The notes beneath the pieces are model-generated. The model ran no database searches and was not told the origin of the DNA. It saw only the letters and a program-made list of their open reading frames with translations. A stretch of DNA of 64,000 bases from positions 20,765,843 to 20,829,842 of the forward strand of contig CM055816.1 in the NCBI GenBank assembly GCA_029582265.1. The letters run 5' to 3'. Made by a program: the position numbers and the translations under genes. Below, piece after piece: positions 11,934 to 24,500 of the stretch (positions are counted from its first letter, which is position 1; every line of letters starts with the position of its first letter). Source of the DNA: Zoroaster sp. YZ-2022 (taxonomy: Eukaryota; Echinodermata; Asteroidea; Forcipulatida; Zoroasteridae).

Positions 11934-12228
11934 CAATTTCAGACATTTTCACTGGCTTCAGAGATCTAGTTAACAAAAGACCATTTAACACCTGTTAATC
12001 CTTACATAATGCAGGTCTTAAATTTCAGACATTTGCTAACAAAGGAGGATTAGGAAGTCAGATCTTGTAGCCCAAATGTCTGAAAAGTAGTCATGACATC
12101 GAATTTCAGACATTTAAATGTCTGAAATTTAATCCTTCTCCTAAGTCCATTCATAAAATGTCTGAAATTAAATCCCCATTGTGCAATTTCAGACATTTTG
12201 ATACTTACAAAAGGATTTCAGACATTTC
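11934..12228. repeat. Cluster of ATTTCAGACATTT words in both orientations
   Basis: The 13-base word or its reverse complement occurs about eight times in 295 bp, near 11935, 12022, 12074, 12102, 12115, 12156, 12184 and 12214. Two copies abut as a perfect palindrome at 12102-12130. The spacers are not conserved, so this is not a simple tandem array. It lies just outside the right target duplication of the Penelope pair. Confidence 0.8.
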
Positions 12229-12789
12229 CTGTTTCATAGCGCTTCTTCTACTTCTACCTTTGAAAATGTATTAGGGACGGATATCCTTTGGTATTTTTGG
12301 TCGGAAATTAATATACATGTAAACGTTATTTCGGGAAAGGAGTTCTGCAGGAGCTATGCCTATGACACTGACAGACAGGATAGGTAGGTTGTCAAGTAGA
12401 GGGTGGCTGTAGTGTTAAACCCTAACTCCCTAACTTAGCTTTGTTGGTGAACAATAAAATCCTGTCAAATCCTACAACTGCCTTTGTTGTCTAGGAGTTA
12501 GGGTTAATGAGCCACTGACAAGTCTCATGGCCGAGTTGAGAACAACATCGATTTTCTTGGAAAATCATGTGAACTCATGGAGGAAGGAAAACAGATCCTT
12601 CATCCATGGTGAACTGTGTTAGCACCAGGCGGGTGAATGGATATAATTATGTAATTCCATTCGCCAAGAAATTCACCTGGCGATGACACATGTACGATGT
12701 ACATATGTCAATTGATTGATGCCGTTCCGTACAGTATACCGTACATGTACATGTTAAGGCTGTGCTGGGTATCTGGTACATGGATACCA

Positions 12790-13130
12790 GACCGAAACTG
12801 TCATTACAGTTCCTTACCTGGTTCCTTGTGTCGGGTTATAAACAATTGATTTGATTTCTAGCTGGCCAATCGTCATCGAGCAAGCTTGGTGATCGTGAGG
12901 TACATGTATGATGTCTGCACTAGTACATGTACCTGTTACTGAGACTGAAACTGTCATTACCCAGTTCCTTGTGTCGGGTTCTAAACAGTTGGATTTGAAC
13001 AATGGTCATCGGGCAAGCTTGGTGGTCGAGAGGTACTTTGTAAGACATCTGCACAAGTAAACAGGAGGTCATAGATCATGGGTTCAAATCACACCCAAGG
13101 CACCTGAGGATTTTTCACAGACACTCGAAA
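12790..13130 (+). repeat. tRNA-derived SINE with partial tandem duplication
   Basis: A ~150-bp unit starting GAAACTGTCATTAC and running through TTCCTTGTGTCGGGTT and GCAAGCTTGGTG occurs twice (from 12793 and from 12947). The second copy continues into a tRNA-like body. An A-box-like segment TGGTGGTCGAGAGG is followed by a B-box-like GGGTTCAAATC near 13080, then TTTTTCACAGACACTCGAAAG. The same body and tail recur on minus at 44290-44420 and 56425-56610, so this is a dispersed SINE family. Confidence 0.65.
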
Positions 13131-13610
13131 GACTAAATACACAGCCTTGATCAAGGCTGTTGTCATAGTGCGCACTTACCATCGTAACCCCATCCTGTGC
13201 ATACCGTTTTCTGGCCTGACAAATCCAGCACACATGGTGCCATCCCTGAATATAGGGTCCACTAACTATACACTGGCACTGCAGTGAGATCAATAACCGA
13301 GTCATTGATCTGATTACTGTACCGCCTCGTACATTCAAACTCAAATGACAGTCTTGATCCTTCTGTAATCAAGAGTTTAAATGTATTTTGCCTTTGAGAA
13401 AGAACCTGCTAGGTTCGAAACATAAGGCCAATAACAATTATTTTGCATTTATGTCTTTCTTTATTTCCTGAATCCCGATGGAAATTCCTCATGCAAGAAT
13501 TGTTGATTTGAGGGCAGTTTATTTTAAATGATATGGCCAATCACAGGCCCCTCACTTTGACTGCGTATCCCACACACACTACATGCACACACATGTGATG
13601 CATGTTAGAC
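13130..13610. other. No supported feature
   Basis: No gene, RNA or transposon end recognised. Short open frames lack any conserved pattern. Confidence 0.4.
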
Positions 13611-13614
13611 TTGG

Positions 13615-13738
13615 TTCCAAGTCTGTGATCGTGGTTTTTTTGTCTGCCTGAAGCCAATACGGCTCTGCAGTATCGCATTAAATAGCGCCCTCTTGTGTAT
13701 TAACATTCGACATTAACCTTCGATCACAGACTTGGGAA
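13615..13738. mobile_element. Foldback MITE, CAAGTCTGTGATCG family (copy 1)
   Basis: CCAAGTCTGTGATCG at 13617 is repeated in inverted orientation as CGATCACAGACTTGG at 13721-13735. It encloses about 90 bp without coding content. A sister copy lies at 14563-14670. Confidence 0.7.
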
Positions 13739-13814
13739 TGTTGTTCTCGGTTTGTACACACCCTATTGCGAATTAGTCCAAAAGTGGACGGAACAATCCG
13801 ATTGGTCGGAAAGC

Positions 13815-14050
13815 CTTCCATAACATGAATATTTTTTATTTATTTATTTGGACTTACACTTTTACAACAGTGGCATTCGGCCAAAAGGCGGTGCGTCCGA
13901 CACACATACATATAAATAATACAAACACATTTAAAAAGCAAATTAACAAGATACAAAAATGTGTGATGATACACTCTCAGCTTTGACGTCGTAGGTGTTG
14001 TCCAGAACAAGGGATGCACGCGTGACCCCAAATCAGAGGGTACCATCAAT
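13815..14050 (-). repeat. Possible LINE 3' tail
   Basis: TTTATTTATTTATTTGG at 13836-13852, read on minus, resembles the short 3' repeat tail that some LINEs carry. The adjoining 200 bp look like a 3' untranslated region. There is no coding match, so this is tentative. Confidence 0.3.
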
Positions 14051-14562
14051 CATATAGCTATCAATGACCATTGGAACCCAAGTTGATTTAAATGAGTTCT
14101 AGAAAATATAGTAAAAAATATAAAACATATATAAACAAAATTACAGCAACGAAGTATGCAAGAAGAGATTATTTACATTGTAGTCCGAATAATATCGGAT
14201 CTCAATTTTCAAATTAAACCTTCTACATGCAGTTGGAGGCGATGTACTCAACGATTCCATTTAAACTGTAGGTAAGACGTTTTTTGTAGAGAAGAAATTA
14301 TGTATTTTATTTTGTGTTTTTTTACAACTCTAAGATCTCATTAAATTTACCTATCATTTCAAATACTATTTACGTACCAAGCACTATACAAATTTAATAT
14401 CGAATGAATATTACAGAAAGAATTTTAAGCGAGTGTAACCGGTTAGTAATAGACGCGGCCTCATAAGGTTTTGTGGGCCTTCGATTGGCCATCTCTCTAG
14501 CATCCGTAATATTATGTAAATTTTTAGCTATGAATATATGAATATCCCACAAACACAACAGT

Positions 14563-14670
14563 GTCAAGTCTGAGATCGCGAACTAGTCAGGCCGGCTGTG
14601 ATAGCCAGAAGGGTAAACGGCGTTTGCGTGGCTGATACAGACAAAAAATAACCGCGATCTCAGACTTGAA
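14563..14670. mobile_element. Foldback MITE, CAAGTCTGAGATCG family (copy 2)
   Basis: CAAGTCTGAGATCGCG at 14565-14580 and its exact inverse CGCGATCTCAGACTTG at 14653-14668 enclose about 72 bp. The terminal repeats differ from copy 1 by one or two bases, while the interiors are unrelated by eye. Confidence 0.75.
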
Positions 14671-14903
14671 ATCAAGTCTAGATGCACTTAGCTAAGTGTA
14701 TGTGGCATCGCAGTGTGCGAATGGTCACTGTATACGTACAATGTACATTGTGTATGCATATGGATCTTTGAACACATGTTCACCGTGTGCATGTGCACTG
14801 GAGTCGAGTTTGGATATCTTGGGATATATAGCTAAGCTGGGCAAAATTATGCGACCAAACCATTCCGACGCGCCTTCAGTCAAGGCTTCTTACTATGAAC
14901 AAC

Positions 14904-15217
14904 TTAACCCTGAAAATACCCTGAAGATCAGTTTTGCCTACAGTTGACTGTAATTTCACTGCAATTTCACGGTGTCTCTTCCTCTCAGATATTGGCAATA
15001 ATGTTCACGCTGATTTCACAGCAAATTCACGGGGCTTTTCAATAATTATTGAGCTACCCCAAAACTGCCACGAAGTTCATGGCATTTTCACAGCGTTTTC
15101 ATGGCGAAGGAATCCCAAGAGAATTTCATGGCATTTTCACGATGTTGTGTCGTCGTGAAATTGCCGTGAACTATTTTTTTCATGGTAAAAAGATTTTCAG
15201 GGCATTTTCAGGGTAAA
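14904..15217. mobile_element. MITE with 23-bp terminal inverted repeats and internal TTTCAC(A/G)GC subrepeats
   Basis: ACCCTGAAAATACCCTGAAG near 14907 is matched by the inverse TTTTCAGGGCATTTTCAGGG near 15194-15213. The interior is built from degenerate copies of a TTTCACGGCATTTTCA-like word in both orientations. It ends about 200 bp upstream of the first receptor exon. Open frames here follow the subrepeats and are not genes. Confidence 0.7.
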
Positions 15218-15414
15218 GGATCTTATAGTACACAGTGCTTCATACGTAACAATGTACGTCGGTGTGAAGGTAAACATCAAATCAATCGTTATCCTTGTAA
15301 CCAGTTCTGGTAAAGGATTATTTACCGAGAAATGACATCATTAGTTACATGTACATGTACATACCCACCAAGTAATTCCACCATTTATTAATGTGATATT
15401 TTGTGTATTTTCAG

Positions 15415-15580
15415 GTCTGCTTCTGTTGCTGTTCACATGTTACTCATGTGACCAATCCTTCAAGGAACAACCCAGTAGAGCGTGGACATAAAGGTGTAGT
15501 CTCTTGTCCAGCATTATCTGCTGCTGGGCTGACACCAAGCGATGTGGAGGCTATCTACTGGTATCCTGGTGTCATTGACG
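15415..15580 (+). CDS. Receptor exon: first half of V-like Ig domain
   Basis: The acceptor is TATTTTCAG and the donor is GACG/GTAACG. The frame carrying [13 protein letters not shown] and [11 protein letters not shown] is open through the exon and leaves phase 1. Near its start another frame reads [13 protein letters not shown], a signal-peptide-like run that enters in phase 1 as expected but hits a stop after RAWT. A one-base indel around 15455-15475 would join the two, so the exon may carry a sequence error or a real lesion. Confidence 0.75.
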
Positions 15581-18500
15581 GTAACGCTCACTTAAATCTG
15601 AATTGCTTCTCAAGAATGAAACCTCAGATGTTACATTTATAATCAGAACATTCTGGGGCAATTCCCATATGCTTTTACATTACATTTTTGAAGTTTTGGA
15701 CCTACTCTTAATACCATAATTTATATTTCACTTATCAGTTTTGTCACAGTAGTTGCATTATACCCAGACCTTACGCAGCACAAACAAAGTAATTTCAGAA
15801 AGTAGTTATATATGTACTGTACGCTATAAGAGAAAAAGCAACAATTTATGCATGTCCCAAAAAACCTGCATTTTTTCTCTTATACAGCATACGTATTTCA
15901 AATTTCTTTATTTATTTTTTTGTGTCTGCGTATAATGCAACAGATTCTGTGAAAACTGATGAGTGAAATATGGGCATAAACTATGGCATTAAAGAGTGGG
16001 CCTAAAAAAATGTAACGTAATAACCATGGAATGCCCAAAGATTAATTTATATTTGGCTGATTTCCTATGATGCACTGTCTTGATTAGAAATCGATAAGCA
16101 TTATCCAGTAAATTCTCACCAATGGTCAACAGCAATGAGATGTTAAAGATGGTTTGAGGGGAGATACATGTCCAACAAATTAACACCAAGGGACCAGTAA
16201 TTTGTTCCACTTTCCCAAATCAATCCATGTGGTATTTATTTAATTCCACCTCATACATTTTATTTTATAAGTGATTAAATAATTTTAATATATTTTATAA
16301 AACATCCAGACTTGATGTTTTTCTCCAATGATTACCAATGTTACACGATCCATTTCAAAAGAACAACTCCCACCTTCCCCCAACAGATACTACACCACTC
16401 ATGATCAACTACATGGGAACAATCAATCTTGGACGAGGAGTGCCTCCAGGGATATACGACATCGATGAGAACCTCAACCTAATTGTCATCAACCAGGTTG
16501 TTGATGATTCTGCAGGGACATACTACTGTAGACTCGTCCCGTATGATACAGTGTTCCAGGATGCATCAGCACCCACCGAGGTGATAGGTATGGCTGAAAT
16601 AAATCAATTTGTGGTATAATCAAATCCCATACTAGATAAACTCTAATACTTAAAGGGACAATATCGTCACGATTAGAGCAGACTTTCATCTGTGTTTTTG
16701 TTTAAGATGAACACAGTGACTGAAAATTACTGGCTCATTTATGCAGCAGCAAAAGTAATATGACCGTATCATATGGGAGTCTTATTTTCAGTCACTGAGT
16801 TCATCTCAAAAATATTACAGGTGCCATGACCGAGCGGTTTAGTGCATCGGATTTGTGCAGACTTTCAACAGGAATCGAATCTGTGTCCTAGTTTAAGATT
16901 AACACAGTGACTGAAAATTAATAATTCATTTATGCAACAGCAACTGAGTTAATCTAAAACTAGCATTCCGATTCCATGCCCTGTTGATCGAGACGATACT
17001 GCCCCTTTAATAGCATTTGTGTAAATTGTAAACCTAGGACAGGGAACAATAGGTCCTCAGTTGGTGATAATTGTTTGAAAAATGTCATCAGTTGAAAGAA
17101 ATGTACAAATCAAAATGGGAGATACCAACAAAAGTTAATTTTAAATTATATAAAATAATAAATGAAATTGTCTGTAATGATATGTGGATGTAAACCGTAC
17201 TTATTCTTGCTCTTTGCAGTATCTCCCAGGGTTGAGTTCCCAGTGATTTCACCTTGTGACAGCAAGCCAGTACCGTCTACTTGTGAGATATTGATTCCAG
17301 CTGACCAGTCCAAGATCAATCTCACCTGTAGAGTCGATAACGCTTATCCACAAGTCGGCCTGGAGCTGCAGAGTTTACAGGAGGGTACTACAGGTTATGA
17401 GCTGGTTACTTGGACGGATGTAAGAATCGACACTGAGCGAATAATACTACCCTCAAATAGCTACTTGAATGAATCAGGTACACGTATTTGCATAAAATGG
17501 ATGCTTACAGAGAGTAAGAATAGAAGCATTTGTCAACATTATTGATGCTGTACGTTCCATTTAAAATAAATTAATGAAGGAAAAATAAATTGATATTTAG
17601 TTATTTTTTTACAGTCTAAATCTCCATCCACTATAAAATTTTGTTTACATAATTCCTTGCTGTATTAATTAGTTCACTTTCCCTTTTAAAGAACATTTTG
17701 ATATTCTTTCATCACTTTCATCCATAGAGCTGCTGAGAACCAACAACACATACACAACAACTGCCTCTGTGGAGGTTGATGTCAGTGACCTTGGGGTCAG
17801 CGTTATCACATGTAGCGGCTCTGGTGTAGCTACTAGGAACCAGCCGAGAAGCACGGTGGTGATAATCAGGAAGGAAGAACATACACCAACCACTTCAGGA
17901 CCACCAACACCTAGTGAAGGAACGACTAGGCTGCCCACAACAGGTATTTTTACAATTGTAATTATTTATAGATAAATTGATGCCAATGTTTAATGTAGAT
18001 CCCAGTAGATTCTTTAACCAGTTCGCGTCGGGAATAAAAAAGTTTTTCAGGGCCTCTGTGGCGGGTTTATTTTTCCCACACACACGTTAATGGAAGCTTC
18101 CACAGCGGGTGGCCGGCACTTCAAGCATGTCACCGCACGCGTTGCTCAACCGAGCATGCATACAAATATTCCGGAGTTTCCTATGGCGTGTTTAGACGCT
18201 CTCCAATCCGTGGTGCAAAAAAAAAATTGCGTGCATACACGGCCTCCGACGTGAACTGGTTAAAGCACTCGGTAATCTTTGTAGCCCTAGTTTGATCATA
18301 TGACCCACTTTTGAATAGTTTGTCGGTGGTAGTCCAACAAATAAAAATGGCATCGGGTATGTACAAGTATGCTGTTTTTCAATATGGTAAAATTTTGATC
18401 TTATTATTATGAGGGAATATTTAATAATGCGGTTGTCTTTGTATTCAGTGGCAATATTCCTAAAAGTTATATATATTTTACAAGTAGTGACATGACATCT

Positions 18501-21500
18501 TTCAGAACAAAAACAAACTTTTTGCTTGTAACCTTACATGTGGCTGTTGTGTGGGTTCACAGTTACCGATGAGGCATTAGCATTGTGTAATGCGAGTTAC
18601 AAAATTAGATGGTTATTTTAATATTTTTAAATTTTCATTGATTTTTACTAACCCTAACTCCTTCGTACCATTTGCTTACTCATAACCTGGATCCTCCAAA
18701 ATCCTTCAGTAGTAAAGCAAGCACATGACAGGTATGCACACATGTTTCTAATATGTGATACATGTACATGACCAGGGACCCACCTGCATGCATGGAGCAA
18801 TAAACAGTGTCCACTGACCCAAGTACTGACCTTGCAATCGCTACAACAAACATGGATGTACATGTACATGTACCATGGAAGAGCAGTTTTCCATAATAAC
18901 ATCAATCCTTTAAAATCCTTCACTTTAGCAAAAGGCATGTAACCTCAATCCTTCATGTTAGGGTTAATGGTGTTTTAAATTTTCCTTCTATCCTCCCGAC
19001 CAATTACTAAAATGATAAGTAGAAAATATTGTACCATACATATGTACCAAGCACAATTTAATTATCAGCCCTCAAAATGGCAATGCAAGTTACCGTGTAG
19101 GGGATATTTAATAATGTGGTTGTCTTTGAATTCAGTGGCAATCTTCATGAAAGTTATTTATATTTTAGAAGTACAACATGACATCTTTCAAAAACAAAAC
19201 AAAATAAGTTGCCTATTATCCTGCATGTGGGTGTATGGGTTCACAACTATCCATGTGGGTGTATGGGTTCACAACTATCGATGAGGCGTTAGCATTGTGT
19301 AATGCCAAAAGACAGGTATTTTAAAATATTTTTGAACATGCATTGATTTAATTGATGGTATTTTATATTTTGCTTCTCCCCTCCCTACCAATTGCTAAAA
19401 TGACAAGATAAAGAAAAAATGTACCAAGCACAATGTAATTATTAATCGTCAAAATGAAAATGTGAGTTACCAGTAATGCAAGTTACCGCACCAATGTACA
19501 TGTGTAATGCGAATTACCATGCACTCATATGAATGTAACAAGAATGGAAAAACACTGAAAATAAATCACGTTTAGAAGACATACAAATATTGCTTTTGCA
19601 TGAGTCCTCTACAGGGGGCTTAATTTACATGTACATAATTTCATACCCATAATAATGCCTACCACACGTGTACATTATATGTACATGTATAATGCCTTTT
19701 GAATGAGCCCTCTACAGGGGACTTAATTTACATGATTTCATAACCATAGTGCCTACGTACCACACGTGTACATTATATGTACATGTACGTGTATTCTCAG
19801 ATCGACATTGAATATTAGGTTTTCTTTTTGGTGATTTGTGAATTAAATTTGATTTGATTTAACTTTTTAATATTTTTCAGGAATATTAAAAGTTAAAGTT
19901 GTGAATACAAATCTTCAAATTGCTCGCAACTTTGTTGACGGACAACGTGTCATGCGAGTTACCAAGGTTTTAACACCTCACTACCCCTCTGTAGTATGGT
20001 CTTAATTTTTGTAGTTCCTATTTTTGTGTACATTGTATGTAAACTCATTTGGTTGTAGAGATTTCTGTTTGAGGAAACTTTTGAAATACAACACTTGAAT
20101 TTTTTGGTTCTTAATTAGAACCTGTCGAGCTTGCGAACAAATTTTCTTTATTGAGTTCTTTCGGGTACACCATGTAATAATCTCTTCTTGGAAGAAGTGA
20201 TGGCTCTGAGAAGAGCCAATTGGTTTGTTCTCAACATTTTGACTAGTCTGCTCAGGAGACAGTCTCTAGAGCAGACTAGTCGAAGCATTGAGAACAAACC
20301 ACCCGGCTCTTCTCAGAGCCATCACTTCTTCCAAGAAGAGATTATTACATGGTGTAAAAATTCGAAAGAACTCAATAACATCTATCTCCACCATGAAAAT
20401 CCTCAAATCCTACATAAATTTTCTGTACTTGCACATTTTTCAGCATTATGACATCGTTGGTGATGTATTTTGTGACAATTAAATGGGCAGTATCGTTATG
20501 ATCAACAGGGCATGGAATCAGAGTGCTATTTTTAGATTAAGTCAGTGACTGCCATAAATGATAAGGTCATATTGCCGTTGCTGCTGTATAAATGAACCAG
20601 CTGTTAATTTTCAGTCATCACTGTGTTCATCTTAAACTTAGACACCGATTCCATGCCCTGTTGAAAGTCTGCTTTGATCGTGATGATACTGTCCCTTTGA
20701 AGGGAAGGTACAATTTATTACCAGATCATTAAAATATTATCTAAATCCTTACTAGGTATGAACTTACTAGGTATGAACTTACTAGGTATACACGTATCAA
20801 TCATCACATGATTCTATCTGAGGAGAGAACAGTAAATTATGTATGTCTGGAACTTTTTGTAAAATGAAAAAAAAAAACAGGAGAAACATATATAGTAACA
20901 ATTCTTAATTGTTTTCTAAAAAACATTGTTTTCTCAAAAACTTTCCTAGGTTAGTTTTTGTTTTTATTAAACTGTATATTTCCTGTAAACTACATAGGGT
21001 TGAAATGTTGTGACTTCCCTTTAAATGTTAATAATTTTAAGTGGTTCATTTAAATATTTGTTTTTTTTAATGTTTTTTTATGGGATGATCTATTTTTTTC
21101 GGTTGCAGTATGTGCCTTCATGTACCCTCAACTTCATGTACCCTCACCTTCATGTACCCTCACCTTGTACATTTTGTATAGATTTGTGGTGGACTGATTT
21201 CCTGTAAACTACATACATGTAGTAGATGGTTGAATTGAATGCACGTTACCAGATACCAATATACATTTTAGTGGTTCATACACAGTATGTGTACATTTTA
21301 TTTTTTGCTGTTTTTTGTATGGGATGATCTCTTTTTTTGTCAGCAGTGTGTGCCATTACCCACACCATTAGCCCTCAAGCCCCCTACTTGTTTTACATTT
21401 AATAAGTACTTGTTGCATAAAATCATGCATTTTCCCACCAGCTGATATTTACCTCTTGTTTATGCTGGCGTGTCTGACATATCGGTAGACGTACAGGCAG

Positions 21501-24500
21501 CTGTCAGAAAAGTTTAAAGTTTGTGCGCGTGCGCTTTTGCATCTAGCTAGCTTGTTCGTATATTCGTACACATGCAGTGCACCTTTGCAACTCTGAAACT
21601 TTCGTTTTATTAATATTTGCACGCCCTTTGCCGCCGCTAACAAAATATGTGAAATAGGCTAATTTTTGCTACTATATATATTGTACATATATTTTGTTGA
21701 CCCTTTGCATATTTTGTGCTTTTTTCAGATAGTGAACCCGTTTCTGTGAAACCCCCAAAGGGTACAACAGATCTGCCATCCTGGATATGGATTCTTATTA
21801 CATGTAGCATTGTGATCATACTGCTACTAGTGATCTTCTCAGAAAAGGTGACCAACCAAAAATGGAAGGTATGTAAGTCTAAAACCAATAATGGGTGTAG
21901 TATATACATATAACTTGGTAAGATTGTAATACTTGAAGTGAGTCCTCTGTTGTTGGGATTTGGTTAATCATGTGTTTACTAATAGTATAAGTACTTGTTC
22001 TAGAATTAAAGAAGACATCTTTGTATGTCGTGTCAGTGACTTTGAACCCCTAAAATATTATATATTTGGCGATGAGGATGGGATACATATTCTGAACCGT
22101 GTTCATAGTTCCAGCTAAGTATCGGGAACATCTAGGGAAACACAATGGCAGCGCTTATCAGCAAGATAGGTGAATATCGGGAGGGAGAAGAACAGTTTGA
22201 ATACTACCTGGAACGACTAGAGCAGTTTTTCATTGCTAACGCAATTGCAGACGACTTTGCAGAAAGCGTGTTCTTGACAATCATAGGACCAAAGGGGTAT
22301 GGTCTGCTTAAGAATTTAGTCTCACCAGGGAAACCAAGTGAAAAGTCATTTGATGCTACTTAAGAACCATTACACCCCCGAACCGCTGGTCATAGTGGAA
22401 AGATTCAAGTTTCACAAACGGGATGAGCTAGAAAGTGAAACGGTAGCCACGTATCTGGTGGAATTGAAATGTCTTGCGAGCACTTGCAAGAGTTTCAGGC
22501 TTTTCTCAATGAAGCTATTAGAGATCGCCTAGTTTGTGGCCTGGGAAATTCAATGTGCCAAAAAAGAAATTGTTGGCCGAGAAAAATCTCACACTGGATA
22601 AGGCAGTAGAAATTGCTACAGCCATGGATATAGCAAATAAACAGGCCAAAGATATCAATTTTTGTCATGTTGCAGACACACTGGGAAGTAAGCCGGTGAC
22701 TGTGAACAAAGTTAGGTCGAAGCCTAATCAGTATAATACTACAAGTGGTCAAGATGGCCACAAAGGTGCATCCAAGTTGTTTAACCCTCCTACTATTGCT
22801 GCACTTTAGTGGGAAGTTGCTATAGAAGTCAACCAGTCAACCAGTCAACTGCCTGTTTTGACTGTTGACCCAAATGTGCACACATGGACATTTTTGACTG
22901 TTTTTTTACTGTTATTCTGACCACCCTCAGTAATATCAGACAATGCTTTTACCAGTCAAAAACGATCGACTCATTTTGACATGTAAATGTACTTACTACA
23001 AATAAGGTTTGACAGTGTTTGACTTTTGCACTAGATATAAGTGATGTAGTGCCTTGATGCTGAGCCTTGGCCTTAAGGCTGCTTTAAGGCTTGATTTTAG
23101 GGCCTTGGCCTTAGCCTTAAGGCTTGAGGGCAAAAGCCTTGGCCTTGGCCTTGAGGGTCAAAGCCTTGCAACTTTAGGGCCTTGCTCTTCAAGGCCCATC
23201 GATTTTTGAATTTTTCAGGTAAATTTGTTTGAAATTTTGCTTTTCTACAAACATACAACTTGGAGTCAGCTGTCTGCACAGTCTGCAGTATCTAATTTAA
23301 TCATAAGTAAGACTAATTGCGGTGACACCATGTAAGAATCTCAATTGAGTAGTAATTAGTTCTGAAAAGAACTGGGGGTACAACTCGACGTTTCGATCAG
23401 TATGCTCTGATCGTCCTCAGGAGAATGCCGGACTCTTGAAACTGCTGCTGCTTAAGTAGGCTGCTGGAGGAATCATGTTTTACCACGGAGGAGGGACACA
23501 CCCCTAGATTTGTGTGAGATATAATTATACTTAACTTGCATACAGTTATATGGGGTAGATAGAACATCATCTGATTTGTGCTGTGGACTGCTTTATTTAT
23601 TTATTTATCGTATGGTTCATACAAAGTTAACATGACAAGGTTAGGTTATGGATCCAGTTTAATGCAGACTGGTCGAGTTAAGTTAAATTTCCATCACATC
23701 TGTAAATAATACAGTCATGAACGATGTGATGTACAGTCTGGTCATCATGACCACAGGTAAGCGTTGTCACTTAGTGGGAGTTGATCTGATACATCCTGAG
23801 ATGATGCGCATGGTGTTAAGGGCTATGTCAATCTTGCTGGTGTGGGTGCTCCTTGCCCATACCGATGCACAGTACTCTGCAACAGAGTATACTAAAGCTA
23901 TTGCTGAGATTCGAAGAACGTTGTAGTCTGCGCCCCAGGAAAGGCCTGCTAGTTGTCTAATGAGACAGTTGCGAGCGTTGGCTTTCTGTGCGAGCTGTGT
24001 GAGATGGCTTTTGTATGTTAGAGATCTGTCCAAAGTAACACATCATCATACGGGATGGTTGTGCCATTGCAAACGACTTTGATTTTGTAGTTAGCCAGTC
24101 TAGTTGCTAAACAGTTTTGGTGATGTTAAGTCGGAGTCTCCAGCTTTTGAAGTAACGGCTTAAGGATTCCATATCGGTGCCAAGTGTTGTTTCAAGCTTG
24201 TTAAAGTTTTTGGCAGAGGTTAGGAGTGCTATGTCATCTGCGTAGATGTATTTCTTTGAGACAGTGGTTGGTTTTCAGGAAGCGTTTTTTACTGTTTTTT
24301 CGTCAACCGTCATTGTAAAGCTTCTGCAGGTGATCATTGTCATGAGAAAGTTTACTAAGGTTTTATCAGGTATGATTTTGTGTAGTTTTAGGGCAAGACC
24401 TTTATGCCATACCGTGTCATTATGCTGCTGATAGATCGACCAGTACAGCACCATTCTTGAGACCTTTTTGGAAGTTGTCCTCTATGTCTTCTGTGAGGGT

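Noticed and set aside
17669..17938. 89-codon minus frame
   Set aside because: Antisense shadow of the receptor exon at 17728-17943.
22810..23030. GTCAACCAGTCAACCAGTCAA-type tandem words as a possible LTR edge
   Set aside because: Only a short local repeat. No second copy was found on the other side of the gypsy remnant.
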